Source of the DNA: Candidatus Komeilibacteria bacterium RIFCSPHIGHO2_01_FULL_52_14
GTDB taxonomy: Bacteria; Patescibacteriota; Patescibacteriia; UBA1558; 2-01-FULL-52-15
Reading direction: 5' to 3'
Length of the DNA stretch: 40,569 nt
Assembly (NCBI GenBank): GCA_001818365.1
Contig: MHKK01000022.1
Coordinates: 5,636-46,204 of the forward strand
Under the pieces are notes generated by a model that had not been told where the DNA came from, did not search any database, and saw only the letters and a program-made list of their open reading frames with translations. A program made the position numbers and the translations under genes. Positions 17,908 through 27,032 of the stretch are shown here, one piece after another. Positions within the stretch are counted from its first letter, which is position 1. Every line of letters begins with the position of its first letter.

Positions 17908-18768
17908 ATGGATTGTTCGATCATCATCGTGACCTGGAACGTGCGCGAGCTTGTCGATGCCTGTATCCGTTCACTGCGGGATGGCGCAGGCGCTCTTTCG
18001 TATGAGATTATCGTGGTCGATAACGCTTCGTCGGATGGGACCGCGGAGCATGTCCGCAAAACATTTCCGAACGTAATGGTACTGGCGCAGAAACATAATC
18101 TGGGTTTTGCGGCAGCGAATAATCGCGGTTGCGAGCATGCACGCGGCAGGTTTTTTGTTTTTTTGAACCCAGATACGGAAGTCAGGAAGGGTGCGCTTGA
18201 ACGTCTCGTTCGCTTTATGGACGCAGATCAAAAGGTTGCCATTGCCGCTCCGAAGATCGAGAATCCCGACGGTTCTTTTCAGCAGGGATCGATCCGCAGG
18301 GATCCGTCGCTGCCGGCGCTGCTGCTGATTCTCCTGAAGGTTCAGCGCCTGTTTCAGGGGGGCCGTGCGCTTTCCTCGTATTACTACCGGGATTTCGATC
18401 CGGGAAAGACGCAAGACGTTCCGCAGGCGATGGGGGCGTGTCTCTGTGTCCGCGCGGACGTTATGCGGTCGCTGCGGTATTTCGATGAGCGGTTTTTTCT
18501 GTGGTTCGAGGAGGTCGATCTGTGCCGGCGTGTCCGCGCGGCGCAGTACCGCGTCGTCTTCGTTTCGGATGCCGTTGTAATGCATCACGGAGCACAGAGC
18601 TTTCGACAGCAACTCCCGCTCCGCAAACAGCTCGAATATAACCGGAGCGCTTTCCGCTATTTTTATAAGTACCACGGTGCGGGAGCCGCGTTGCTCCTCG
18701 CCTGCACGATGCCGTTTAATCTGCTGATCTCCGTTTGTTATCAGGCGGTAAAAAAATATGCGCATTGA
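17908..18768 (+). CDS. Glycosyltransferase family 2 (rhamnosyltransferase-like)
   Basis: SIIIVTWNVRELVDACIRSL; VVDNASSDGTAE; NLGFAAANNRG; FLNPDTEV; FFLWFEEVDLCRRVR. Confidence 0.9.
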   Translation: MDCSIIIVTWNVRELVDACIRSLRDGAGALSYEIIVVDNASSDGTAEHVRKTFPNVMVLAQKHNLGFAAANNRGCEHARGRFFVFLNPDTEVRKGALERLVRFMDADQKVAIAAPKIENPDGSFQQGSIRRDPSLPALLLILLKVQRLFQGGRALSSYYYRDFDPGKTQDVPQAMGACLCVRADVMRSLRYFDERFFLWFEEVDLCRRVRAAQYRVVFVSDAVVMHHGAQSFRQQLPLRKQLEYNRSAFRYFYKYHGAGAALLLACTMPFNLLISVCYQAVKKYAH

Positions 18769-20224
18769 AGAGCTGGTTCGAACCGATTGGGCCGTCGTAA
18801 CCGGACTCAGTTTAATCCTGCTGGACGTCGTCTCGCTTGCGGCGTATGTTTTTCCTTTCGTCAACTGGGTAGTGCTTCCGGTCATTGTCGTGGCTTACGC
18901 GTGCGCTCTGTATCTGAAACCGAAGGCCGCTCTGGCGGTGCCTTTGGCCGAATTGGCCTGGGGATCTTTTGGCGCATCCCTGGCATGGGACCTGGGCATG
19001 TTTCACGTAACGCTGCGCACCCTGCTTTTTGTATTGACGCTCGGCATGTTCCTGTTCCGTATCCGCTCGTTGTCGTTTCCGCGTTTTTTCCGGTCACAAT
19101 CCGGCGCGATTGCCCTTTCGATAGCGGCTGCGGTCGCCTGGGGGCTCGCGGTAGCTCTTGTTCGCCAGCAACCGTTCAACCAATTGTATCTTGATGTGAA
19201 CGCATACCTCTTTGGGCTGTATGTCCTGCCCTGGGCGGCGGTGCTGAGACGCGAAGATCTGCCGATGCTCGCATCGGTAGTAGTCGGAGCTGCGATGGCG
19301 CTTGCCGGCAAAACTCTTTTTTTGTTTCATGTTTTTGCAAGCGGTTACGAGTTTCTGAACCCCCACTACCTGTACCTGTGGATCCGTGATACGCGGATCG
19401 GAGAAATAACGCTTGCAGGAAGCGTATGGAGGATTTTTATCCAATCGCAGCTCTATATCGGCATCGTGCTTCTTGGAGCGATTCTCGCCGCGGGTTTTTC
19501 ACGGCGGATGTCCTTCAAATATCTTACCGCGGTAAGCATACTTGCGGCGGCGCTCCTTGCGAGCTCGTCCCGTAGTTATTGGCTCGGATTTGCGGTTGCC
19601 CTTGTTTCCATCGCTGCCGTGTCGGCTGTCCTGAAATTGCGAATGTCATATGCGCGGACCGCAGTGGCGCTCGGGTCCTCCTTGGTGTGTGCGATTCTGC
19701 TGCTTGTTGTTCTGGTCCTTCCCTCGGGCGGCAGGGGAGCGGCGATGTTCTTGGCAGGTCGCATTTCACTGAACGATGCAGCCGGCAGTTCCCGGATGCA
19801 GCAGCTTCCGCCGCTTCTGCGTGCGATAGGCAAGCACGTGATAGCCGGAAGCGGTTTCGGGCAGACCGTTACCTTCTCGTCAAGCGATCCGAGGATCCGG
19901 ACTCCACAGAACCCTTCGGGTACCGTGAACACGTACGCGTTCGAGTGGGGGTATCTTGATCAGCTTTTGAAAATGGGGTTCATTGGTTTCGCGGTCTTTG
20001 CGGGCGCGCTCCTGTATCTCGCCTACTGCCTTGCTTCGGCCCTGAAGCGCGCCGGTGATCGTGCGGCACCCATGACCGTTCTTTTCTCCGGTCTCATTTT
20101 TATCGCCGCGGTCCATATGACCAGTCCCTATCTGAATCACCCCCTGGGAATCGGCTACCTGGCGCTTCTGCTGGCGATTCTGTATGCTCGTACTGAAAAC
20201 GCATATGCCCCGAGTCTCCATTAG
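18758..20224 (+). CDS. O-antigen ligase/polymerase-like polytopic membrane protein
   Basis: 488 aa, about 10 or more TM helices, large loop AAGSSRMQQLPPLLRAIGKHVIAGSGFGQTV; inside a glycosyltransferase cluster. Confidence 0.75.
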   Translation: MRIEELVRTDWAVVTGLSLILLDVVSLAAYVFPFVNWVVLPVIVVAYACALYLKPKAALAVPLAELAWGSFGASLAWDLGMFHVTLRTLLFVLTLGMFLFRIRSLSFPRFFRSQSGAIALSIAAAVAWGLAVALVRQQPFNQLYLDVNAYLFGLYVLPWAAVLRREDLPMLASVVVGAAMALAGKTLFLFHVFASGYEFLNPHYLYLWIRDTRIGEITLAGSVWRIFIQSQLYIGIVLLGAILAAGFSRRMSFKYLTAVSILAAALLASSSRSYWLGFAVALVSIAAVSAVLKLRMSYARTAVALGSSLVCAILLLVVLVLPSGGRGAAMFLAGRISLNDAAGSSRMQQLPPLLRAIGKHVIAGSGFGQTVTFSSSDPRIRTPQNPSGTVNTYAFEWGYLDQLLKMGFIGFAVFAGALLYLAYCLASALKRAGDRAAPMTVLFSGLIFIAAVHMTSPYLNHPLGIGYLALLLAILYARTENAYAPSLH

Positions 20225-21203
20225 TTTGGCCACGTACAACAGTGAGCGGTATGCACGGACCTTTTGCCGCAGTTTACTCTCACAAACGTTTACCGATTGG
20301 GAGCTTTTGATCGTTGATAACAATTCATTCGATCATTCCGTTGAGATCATTCAGGAGCTGATTCCCAACGCGCGCATTTTTCGCCAGAAAAAAAATTTGG
20401 GGTTCGCTCGCGCGCATAATCTGGTAATCGGTTGGACCAGCAGCCCGTACGTGTTCGTCGTCAATCACGACATGATATTCGAGCCGGATTGTCTGGAAAA
20501 AATGGTGGCCGCAATGGATCGCGTGGATGACGTCGCGGCGGTGGGCGGCGCGCTTCTGTATTGGGATTTTGAAGAGCACAAGACAACGCGGCAGATCGAC
20601 AGCATGGGGCTTTCAATTATGAAGAGCTACCGGATCGTGGACCGGCTTCAAGGGGAGCAGATGACGCAACGCGAGGCGGAGCAGGTGTTTGGAGTGAGCG
20701 GTGCCATGGTGCTCTTGCGCCGCGCGGCGCTTGATGCGGTCAAGATCCCAGTGCGGAATACGGGCAGTGCACACGGTTTTGAATTTTTTGATGAGGATTT
20801 TTTTTGCTACAAAGAGGACGCGGATCTCGCATGGCGTCTTGCCATTGCCGGCTGGAAAAGTTACGTGGACCCTGTTGCGGTTGCCTATCATCACCGGAAC
20901 GTAACCGGGCAATCAGCCGGATGGCACGACCGGAAGCAGCGCCGCGAGATTAACCGTTACTCGTACCGGAACCACTTACTGATGATCTATAAAAATCATT
21001 TTTGGCCCGTTACGCTCCGTCACCTGCTGGCGATCAAATGGTTCGAGTTCCAAAAATTTTGGTATCTGCTGTTTCTGGACCGGTCAAGTTTGACGGGTTT
21101 GGGCGAAGCGCTGCGTTTCTATCCGAAGATGCGGAGAAAGCGTCGGCAGATACAGGCGAAACGGCGCCTCACGACACGGGAATTTAACGAGTGGTTGCAA
21201 TGA
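20205..21203 (+). CDS. Glycosyltransferase family 2
   Basis: VSISLATYNSERYARTFCRSLLSQTFTDWELLIVDNNSFD; NLGFARAHNL; FEPDCLEKMV; ATG at 20205 overlaps the preceding ORF. Confidence 0.88.
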   Translation: MPRVSISLATYNSERYARTFCRSLLSQTFTDWELLIVDNNSFDHSVEIIQELIPNARIFRQKKNLGFARAHNLVIGWTSSPYVFVVNHDMIFEPDCLEKMVAAMDRVDDVAAVGGALLYWDFEEHKTTRQIDSMGLSIMKSYRIVDRLQGEQMTQREAEQVFGVSGAMVLLRRAALDAVKIPVRNTGSAHGFEFFDEDFFCYKEDADLAWRLAIAGWKSYVDPVAVAYHHRNVTGQSAGWHDRKQRREINRYSYRNHLLMIYKNHFWPVTLRHLLAIKWFEFQKFWYLLFLDRSSLTGLGEALRFYPKMRRKRRQIQAKRRLTTREFNEWLQ

Positions 21204-22015
21204 ACATCGACGTCTCAATTATCGTTTTGAATTATCGGGCTCGCAATCTGATTAAGGAGCAGCTGCGACATTTTTTGTCACAGCAAACGAAGTGCCTATA
21301 CGAAGTGATCGTCGTCGATAACGATTCGGGAGACGGGATACAGGACGTTCTGGCAAAAGATTTCCCGGGCGTAACTTTTATTCAGACCGGGAAGAACCGT
21401 GGCTATGCTGCCGGCAACAACGCCGCTCTTCGGGTCGCAGGGGGGCGGTACTGTCTCATCGTCAATCCCGATATCGTGCTCACTGCCGAAGCCGTTGATC
21501 GTCTTTTTACGTTCATGGAAGCTCATCCGCGCGTGGGGCTTGCGGGACCCATGCTCACCAACGCGGACGGCTCATTGCAATACTCCTGTTTGCGCTTTCC
21601 GACGGTAGTACTTCCGTTCATGCGAAGAACGCCGTTTGCCCGGACCGCGTGGGGGAAGCGATGGCTTGCCTCGTATTTTATGGAGGACTGGGATCATGCG
21701 GCAGCACGGGACGTTGACTGGCTGTTCGGCGCATTCCTGATGGCGCGGCGAAAGGCCGTTGACGAGGTAGGAATGCTCGACGAGCAGTTTTTTCTGTACA
21801 TGGAGGACACGGACTGGTGTCGCCGTTTCTGGCAGCACGGCTGGGCGGTCTACTATGTTCCGGAAGCAAAACTAATACATTTGCTGCGCCGGTCCTCGGA
21901 AGGATCGTTGTGGTCGATCGCCAGTAATCCGCTTGCGCGCGTGCACCTCGGCAGCTTTTTCCGTTACACGAGAAAATATTTTCGGGCGAAAAATCCGCAC
22001 AGCGGAAGCGTTTGA
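21191..22015 (+). CDS. Glycosyltransferase family 2
   Basis: VSIIVLNYRARNLIKEQL; VVDNDSGDGIQDVL; NRGYAAGNNAAL; NPDIVLT; FFLYMEDTDWCRRF. Confidence 0.9.
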   Translation: MVAMNIDVSIIVLNYRARNLIKEQLRHFLSQQTKCLYEVIVVDNDSGDGIQDVLAKDFPGVTFIQTGKNRGYAAGNNAALRVAGGRYCLIVNPDIVLTAEAVDRLFTFMEAHPRVGLAGPMLTNADGSLQYSCLRFPTVVLPFMRRTPFARTAWGKRWLASYFMEDWDHAAARDVDWLFGAFLMARRKAVDEVGMLDEQFFLYMEDTDWCRRFWQHGWAVYYVPEAKLIHLLRRSSEGSLWSIASNPLARVHLGSFFRYTRKYFRAKNPHSGSV

Positions 22016-22033
22016 TTGTGGTATACTTACTCG

Positions 22034-22759
22034 ATGGAACAGCATAAGCGAGCCGGATTCATTCATCACGAAAATTCGCGCATCATGTCGGTTTTGCGCG
22101 AAGTGGTTTTTGGCTCCGAGGACGGCATGGTGTCAACTCTGGGAGCTCTGACGGGGATTGCTGTCGGTACCAGCAATCATTTTACCGTTGTGCTGGCCGG
22201 GTTCGTCATCATTCTGGTCGAATCCATTTCCATGGCCGTCGGCGCGTACTTATCGGAGAAATCGGAAAAAGAGGTTGAACAGCGTAAACTGGACGAGGAA
22301 CGCATCGAGCTCCGCGAAATGCCGGATCACGAACGTGAGGAATTGGTCGAGATGTATGAGCGTGACGGATGGCCGAAGGATCTGTCGAGCAAGATGGCGG
22401 AGGTCGCATCCAAGAACGAGGAGCTTTTTTTGAAGGAAATGGCGTACCGCGAATTGTCGATCGCGCACGGAAAAGAAGAGGCGACGGCGCTTCGCGGCGG
22501 TGTATACATGTTTTTCGCGTACATGATCGGTGGTGCAATCCCGCTGGTACCCTACATTTTTTTGCCGATAGCGACCGCCATGCTTGTCTCCATCGTCGTA
22601 ACGTTCACCGGGTTGTTTCTGCTTGGAGTTGCAACAACGCGTTTCACGCGCCGGGTCTGGTGGCGGGCAGGTTTTGAGATGCTGGTCCTTGCCAGCGCAG
22701 CCGCCATAGCCGGCACGATCATCGGCACGCTCGCTAACAAATATATTGCCGGCGCATGA
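22034..22759 (+). CDS. VIT1/CCC1-family transporter
   Basis: REVVFGSEDGMVSTLGALTGIAVGTSNHFTVVLAGFVIILVESISMAVGAYLSEKSEKE. Confidence 0.85.
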   Translation: MEQHKRAGFIHHENSRIMSVLREVVFGSEDGMVSTLGALTGIAVGTSNHFTVVLAGFVIILVESISMAVGAYLSEKSEKEVEQRKLDEERIELREMPDHEREELVEMYERDGWPKDLSSKMAEVASKNEELFLKEMAYRELSIAHGKEEATALRGGVYMFFAYMIGGAIPLVPYIFLPIATAMLVSIVVTFTGLFLLGVATTRFTRRVWWRAGFEMLVLASAAAIAGTIIGTLANKYIAGA

Positions 22760-23118
22760 ATACGTTTAACGTTCCGAAGAAACGCTCGGTACTCTTTCAG
22801 GCCTGGCTCGCGCTCGGAATTCTTTCATGCTTCGCTTTTTTTATATTTCTCGCGAGCGAATCGGTTTTCTTGCGTTCGAGCTGCTGTTCCTGCCCTCAGA
22901 ACCAGTGGAAACTCGGCTCGGCTGTTTTTGAGGTCGCGTCGCTCGTTTCGTACCCTCCGAATTCATGTTCGGAAGCGCGGTGCAGCCGTTACGGCTGTAC
23001 GTTCGCCCGGAACATTTTTCCCGTCGATCTGTTCGTGACCGCGCTCGTGGCACTGAACGCGGCAACCATACTGCATGCCAGACGAAAGAGGACCGTTGTG
23101 CTGCCGATGAACGGTTGA
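22756..23118 (+). CDS. Two-TM protein with Cys-rich extracytoplasmic loop, unknown function
   Basis: ATG overlaps the upstream stop; TM-loop-TM layout with SSCCSCPQNQ...CSEARCSRYGC between the helices. Confidence 0.55.
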   Translation: MNTFNVPKKRSVLFQAWLALGILSCFAFFIFLASESVFLRSSCCSCPQNQWKLGSAVFEVASLVSYPPNSCSEARCSRYGCTFARNIFPVDLFVTALVALNAATILHARRKRTVVLPMNG

Positions 23119-23166
23119 TTTTTAGGTTCGGTACGGGTATAGTGAACGCTGCAGCGGCCTTTTTTT

Positions 23167-24756
23167 ATGTTTTGGGCATATCGCATGCGCGACGAAATCA
23201 TCGCGCGCTATCAACCGGTTATCAAGAGGGGAGAGCCCCTTATTATTCGTGATGAGAAAACAATGTCCGGCAGGGTCCATATCGGTTCGCTGCGCGGTGT
23301 TGTTATTCACGGGGTCATCTCCGAGGTTTTAAAAGAGAAAAAAATAAAGAATCAGTATCTGTTCGAGATCAATGATTTCGATCCGATGGACGGACTGCCG
23401 GTCTACGTGGATCAGGAGCGCTTTCGCCCTTACATGGGGAAACTGCTCTGTGATGTGCCGTCTCCAGACGGGAAGGCAAAAAACTTTGCGGATTACTGGG
23501 CCAGGGAGTTCCTGGGCATTATTGCAACGCTCGGATTTTCACCAAAGCCGTATTATTCCAGCGACGAATACCGGGCTGGTGCCTATAACGAGACGATTCG
23601 CCTGGCGCTCGATAACGCCGCAGCCATTCGGGCGATCTACAAGGAAGTTTCGGGCTCGGTCAAAGACGCCGATTGGTATCCGCTCCAAGTCGTGTGCGAG
23701 TCGTGCGGCACGGTCGGAACGACAAAGGTTAACGGATGGGACGGGAACAAGGTCACCTATCGGTGTGAAGAAGCCCTTGTGAAGTGGGCGGCTGGTTGCG
23801 GCCATTCCGGCACCGTAAACCCGTTTGACGGTCGCGGAAAACTGCCGTGGAAGGTGGAATGGGCTGCAAAATTCAAGGTGCACGGCGTGCATATCGAAGG
23901 CGGAGGGAAAGACCATTACACGAAGGGCGGCGCCCGACAGATCGCAGCCAGAATTTGCAAAGAAATCTTCAAGTATGAGCCGCCGTACGATATTCCGTAT
24001 AATTTTTTCGTCGTGGGCGGGAAAAAGATGTCATCGTCCAAAGGAATGGGATCAAGTTCCAAAGAGATCGCCGATCTTTTGCCGCCGCGGCTGCTTCGAT
24101 TTTTGATGCTCCGCGAGCCAAGCAAGGAAATCGATTTTGATCCGTACGGCGACACCATACCGATTTTGTACGATACATTCGACACGTATGCACGGGCATT
24201 TTTTGAAAAGAAAGATGATGATTTTGCGGCGTTATTTCCTTATGCGTTTCCCGCCGGTGAACGGGCAAAGCTGAAGAAGATTTTTTTACCGAGGTTTTCC
24301 CAAATCGCCTACTTAAGCCAGATGCCGCACATTACGTTAGACCAGGCCGTTGCGGAAATGAAAGGATCGAAGCTGACGGCGGCCGAGCGAACGGAGATGA
24401 ATGCACGCTTTACCCGGGCGCTTGGTTGGCTCGAGAAATACGGCCCGGAGAAATACAAGCTTACGATACAGACAGAACTGCCGGAACAAACCAAATCGTT
24501 TAGCCCGCTCCAAAAAAAAGCGTTGGCGAGTATCCTGCAGTACATGCGGGAGAACAAGAAGTTTTCTGGAGCGGAGCTTCACGAGAAGATTCACGCGATC
24601 AAATCGGAACTCGGCATCCCTCCGGTGGAACTTTTCTCGGCGCTGTATCTGACATTTTTGGCAAAGACATCGGGCCCGCAGGCAGGATGGTTCTTGACGG
24701 CGCTTCCGCGGGAGTTCGTTCTCAACCGACTTGAGGAAGTATCAAAGCTCAAGTAG
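23167..24756 (+). CDS. lysK: Class I lysyl-tRNA synthetase (archaeal type)
   Basis: HIGSLRG (HIGH-like), KKMSSSKG (KMSKS-like), 529 aa, PYDIPYNFF; class I LysRS layout. Start could be 23185. Confidence 0.92.
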   Translation: MFWAYRMRDEIIARYQPVIKRGEPLIIRDEKTMSGRVHIGSLRGVVIHGVISEVLKEKKIKNQYLFEINDFDPMDGLPVYVDQERFRPYMGKLLCDVPSPDGKAKNFADYWAREFLGIIATLGFSPKPYYSSDEYRAGAYNETIRLALDNAAAIRAIYKEVSGSVKDADWYPLQVVCESCGTVGTTKVNGWDGNKVTYRCEEALVKWAAGCGHSGTVNPFDGRGKLPWKVEWAAKFKVHGVHIEGGGKDHYTKGGARQIAARICKEIFKYEPPYDIPYNFFVVGGKKMSSSKGMGSSSKEIADLLPPRLLRFLMLREPSKEIDFDPYGDTIPILYDTFDTYARAFFEKKDDDFAALFPYAFPAGERAKLKKIFLPRFSQIAYLSQMPHITLDQAVAEMKGSKLTAAERTEMNARFTRALGWLEKYGPEKYKLTIQTELPEQTKSFSPLQKKALASILQYMRENKKFSGAELHEKIHAIKSELGIPPVELFSALYLTFLAKTSGPQAGWFLTALPREFVLNRLEEVSKLK

Positions 24757-24768
24757 TATTAAATAACT

Positions 24769-26031
24769 ATGTTAGACATCAATTTCATCATTGAAAACAA
24801 AAAGAAGGTTGAGGAGGCGATCAGGAACAAGGGCATTAAATGCGATTTGAAGGCCTTGCTTTCCGCCGATAAGGAGCGCCGGTCGCTGCTCCAGAAAGTG
24901 GAGGAGTTGAATCGGAAGCGCAACGAAAACGCGGCATCAATGAAGCCGAAAGGCGCCAAACCCGATCCCCGGCAGATCGAGGAAGGCAAACGAATCAAGG
25001 AGGAACTTGCAAAGCTCGATCCGGCGCTGCGCGAGGTTGAAGCACGGTTTAACGACGTCATGCTCCGCGTGCCGAACGTGTATTCCGATGACACGCCGGT
25101 CGGCAAAGACGATTCCGAAAATAAAGAACTCCGGACCTGGGGAAAAATTCCAAAGTTCGATTTTCCTGCCAAGGATCACCTGCAACTCGGCACCGAGCTT
25201 GATTTGATTGATACCGAACGCGGCACTAAAGTTGTCGGTTTCCGCGGGTACTTCCTTAAAAACGATCTTGCGCGGCTGCACTGGGCAGTCATGACCTATG
25301 CGTTCAACAAAATGATTGCAAAGGGCTATTCGCCTTTCATCACACCGTCACTGGTCAATGAGATCGGGCTCACGGCAACCGGCTGGTTTCCTCTCGTTAA
25401 GGACCAGGTGTATCCGGTAGAGGATAAGTTTTTATCCGGAACTGCGGAAGTTGCGCTCATGGGGTATCGTGCGAATGAGATTATTGAAACCAAGGAGCTT
25501 CCGCTGAAGTATTGCGGATTCTCGCCGTGCTTCCGGCGCGAAGCCGGCAGCTACGGCAAAGACACAAAGGGCCTGTATCGCGTTCACGAATTTTGGAAAG
25601 TTGAGCAGGTTGTTATATGCGAAAACGATCTTTCGGTGTCCCTCGCGTTATTCGAGGAGCTGCTGCACATTGCCGAGGAGATATTGCAGGATTTGGGGCT
25701 TGCATACCGCGTACTCGCCATCTGTACCGGTGATATGGGAGCGGGGAAGTATAAGATGTACGATATCGAGACGTGGATGCCTTCACGGAAGAGCTACGGT
25801 GAAACCCATTCATGTTCTTTGCTGACCGACTGGCAAGCGCGCCGCGCGAATATCCGCTACCGCGCTTCCGACGGTTCCGTCCGTTACCCGCATACCATGA
25901 ATAATACAGTGATCGCATCGCCGCGGATTTTGATTGCGCTTTTGGAAAATTATCAGCAGGCTGACGGCACGATTGCCGTTCCAAAGGTTTTGCAGCCCTT
26001 GATGGGTGGGCAGAAAAGTATCGGAGCTTAA
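24769..26031 (+). CDS. serS: Seryl-tRNA synthetase
   Basis: MLDINFIIENKKKVEEAIRNKGI coiled-coil arm; FRREAGSYGKDTKGLYRVHEFWKVEQ; NNTVIASPRILIALLENYQ. Confidence 0.95.
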   Translation: MLDINFIIENKKKVEEAIRNKGIKCDLKALLSADKERRSLLQKVEELNRKRNENAASMKPKGAKPDPRQIEEGKRIKEELAKLDPALREVEARFNDVMLRVPNVYSDDTPVGKDDSENKELRTWGKIPKFDFPAKDHLQLGTELDLIDTERGTKVVGFRGYFLKNDLARLHWAVMTYAFNKMIAKGYSPFITPSLVNEIGLTATGWFPLVKDQVYPVEDKFLSGTAEVALMGYRANEIIETKELPLKYCGFSPCFRREAGSYGKDTKGLYRVHEFWKVEQVVICENDLSVSLALFEELLHIAEEILQDLGLAYRVLAICTGDMGAGKYKMYDIETWMPSRKSYGETHSCSLLTDWQARRANIRYRASDGSVRYPHTMNNTVIASPRILIALLENYQQADGTIAVPKVLQPLMGGQKSIGA

Positions 26032-26104
26032 GAGACGGCCTATGGCGGCGGGCACGCAGCTCATGTCGGTGCTTATGTCCGGCAGTGTTGCCTAGTTTTC
26101 ACGT

Positions 26105-26944
26105 ATGCGATTTTCAGGATCACAAAAATTGTTTCGTCCAAAAAAAGCACCGTCCTCGCCGGTGTTTACGGCTTCCCGCCGGTCGCTTGTATACCGGGAT
26201 CATTATGCAAACGCGGACAAGAAGCAATTCAGGCGGGCCAAGATCATCATCGGGTGTATTGCGGCGATTTTGCTTATCCAGAGTATTTTTCATATTCCTG
26301 CTTTTCGGCTCAGCGCGATAGACGTGCGCGGGCTGCAGTATCTTTCTGCCGATGAACTTCGTCCGTTTATCGACTCACAACTGATGCGCCGCCGATTCGT
26401 GCTGTTCAGGAACGACAATTATTTTCTCTTTAACGCGAGGTCGCTGGTACAGGAGCTCGAGCAGTCGTATTTCATGAGCATACGCGGCATTCATAAAATA
26501 TTTCCCAACAAGCTCGTTCTTGACGTTCATGAGCAGGTCGGCGGCTTCGTAGTTCAGGAATCCGACGGCTATTTTACGGTTGATCGCAGGGGAGCGAGGA
26601 TAGAGGATACGCCCGCGCCGCCGCAGGGCATGACCGTACTTGCCGATGAACGTGTGGACCGCTCAAAGCCGGTTGCGGTGGCTTATTTGGAGCAGGCCGC
26701 GGCGCTTCATGAGCTATGGAATGAGCGGGTCCCCCGGGGGTTTATCATTGCCGCTTTCAATATGAATGACGAAAACGACCGCATGACACTGACGACGGAC
26801 AAGGGATTCAAGGTGTATTTCAACACGCAGCTTCCGATCGATGTGCAGGTGGACCGGTTCGCTTCGTTCGTCTCGGATGCCAGCTATGAGCAACCGCGGG
26901 AATACGTCGATCTGCGTTTCGGAGAGAGCCTGTATATCCGATAA
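26105..26944 (+). CDS. FtsQ-like protein with POTRA domain
   Basis: Single TM then FRLSAIDVRGLQYLSADELRPFIDSQL (POTRA) and FPNKLVLDVHEQVGGFVVQESDGYFTVDRRG. Confidence 0.75.
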   Translation: MRFSGSQKLFRPKKAPSSPVFTASRRSLVYRDHYANADKKQFRRAKIIIGCIAAILLIQSIFHIPAFRLSAIDVRGLQYLSADELRPFIDSQLMRRRFVLFRNDNYFLFNARSLVQELEQSYFMSIRGIHKIFPNKLVLDVHEQVGGFVVQESDGYFTVDRRGARIEDTPAPPQGMTVLADERVDRSKPVAVAYLEQAAALHELWNERVPRGFIIAAFNMNDENDRMTLTTDKGFKVYFNTQLPIDVQVDRFASFVSDASYEQPREYVDLRFGESLYIR

Positions 26945-27032
26945 ACGCTTACGGTATATCCGGCCCCCGGATAAACGGCATCGGGTTCTTTTTTTTCCGT
27001 ACCTGTGATACGCTACGTCCACAATTTTATCT

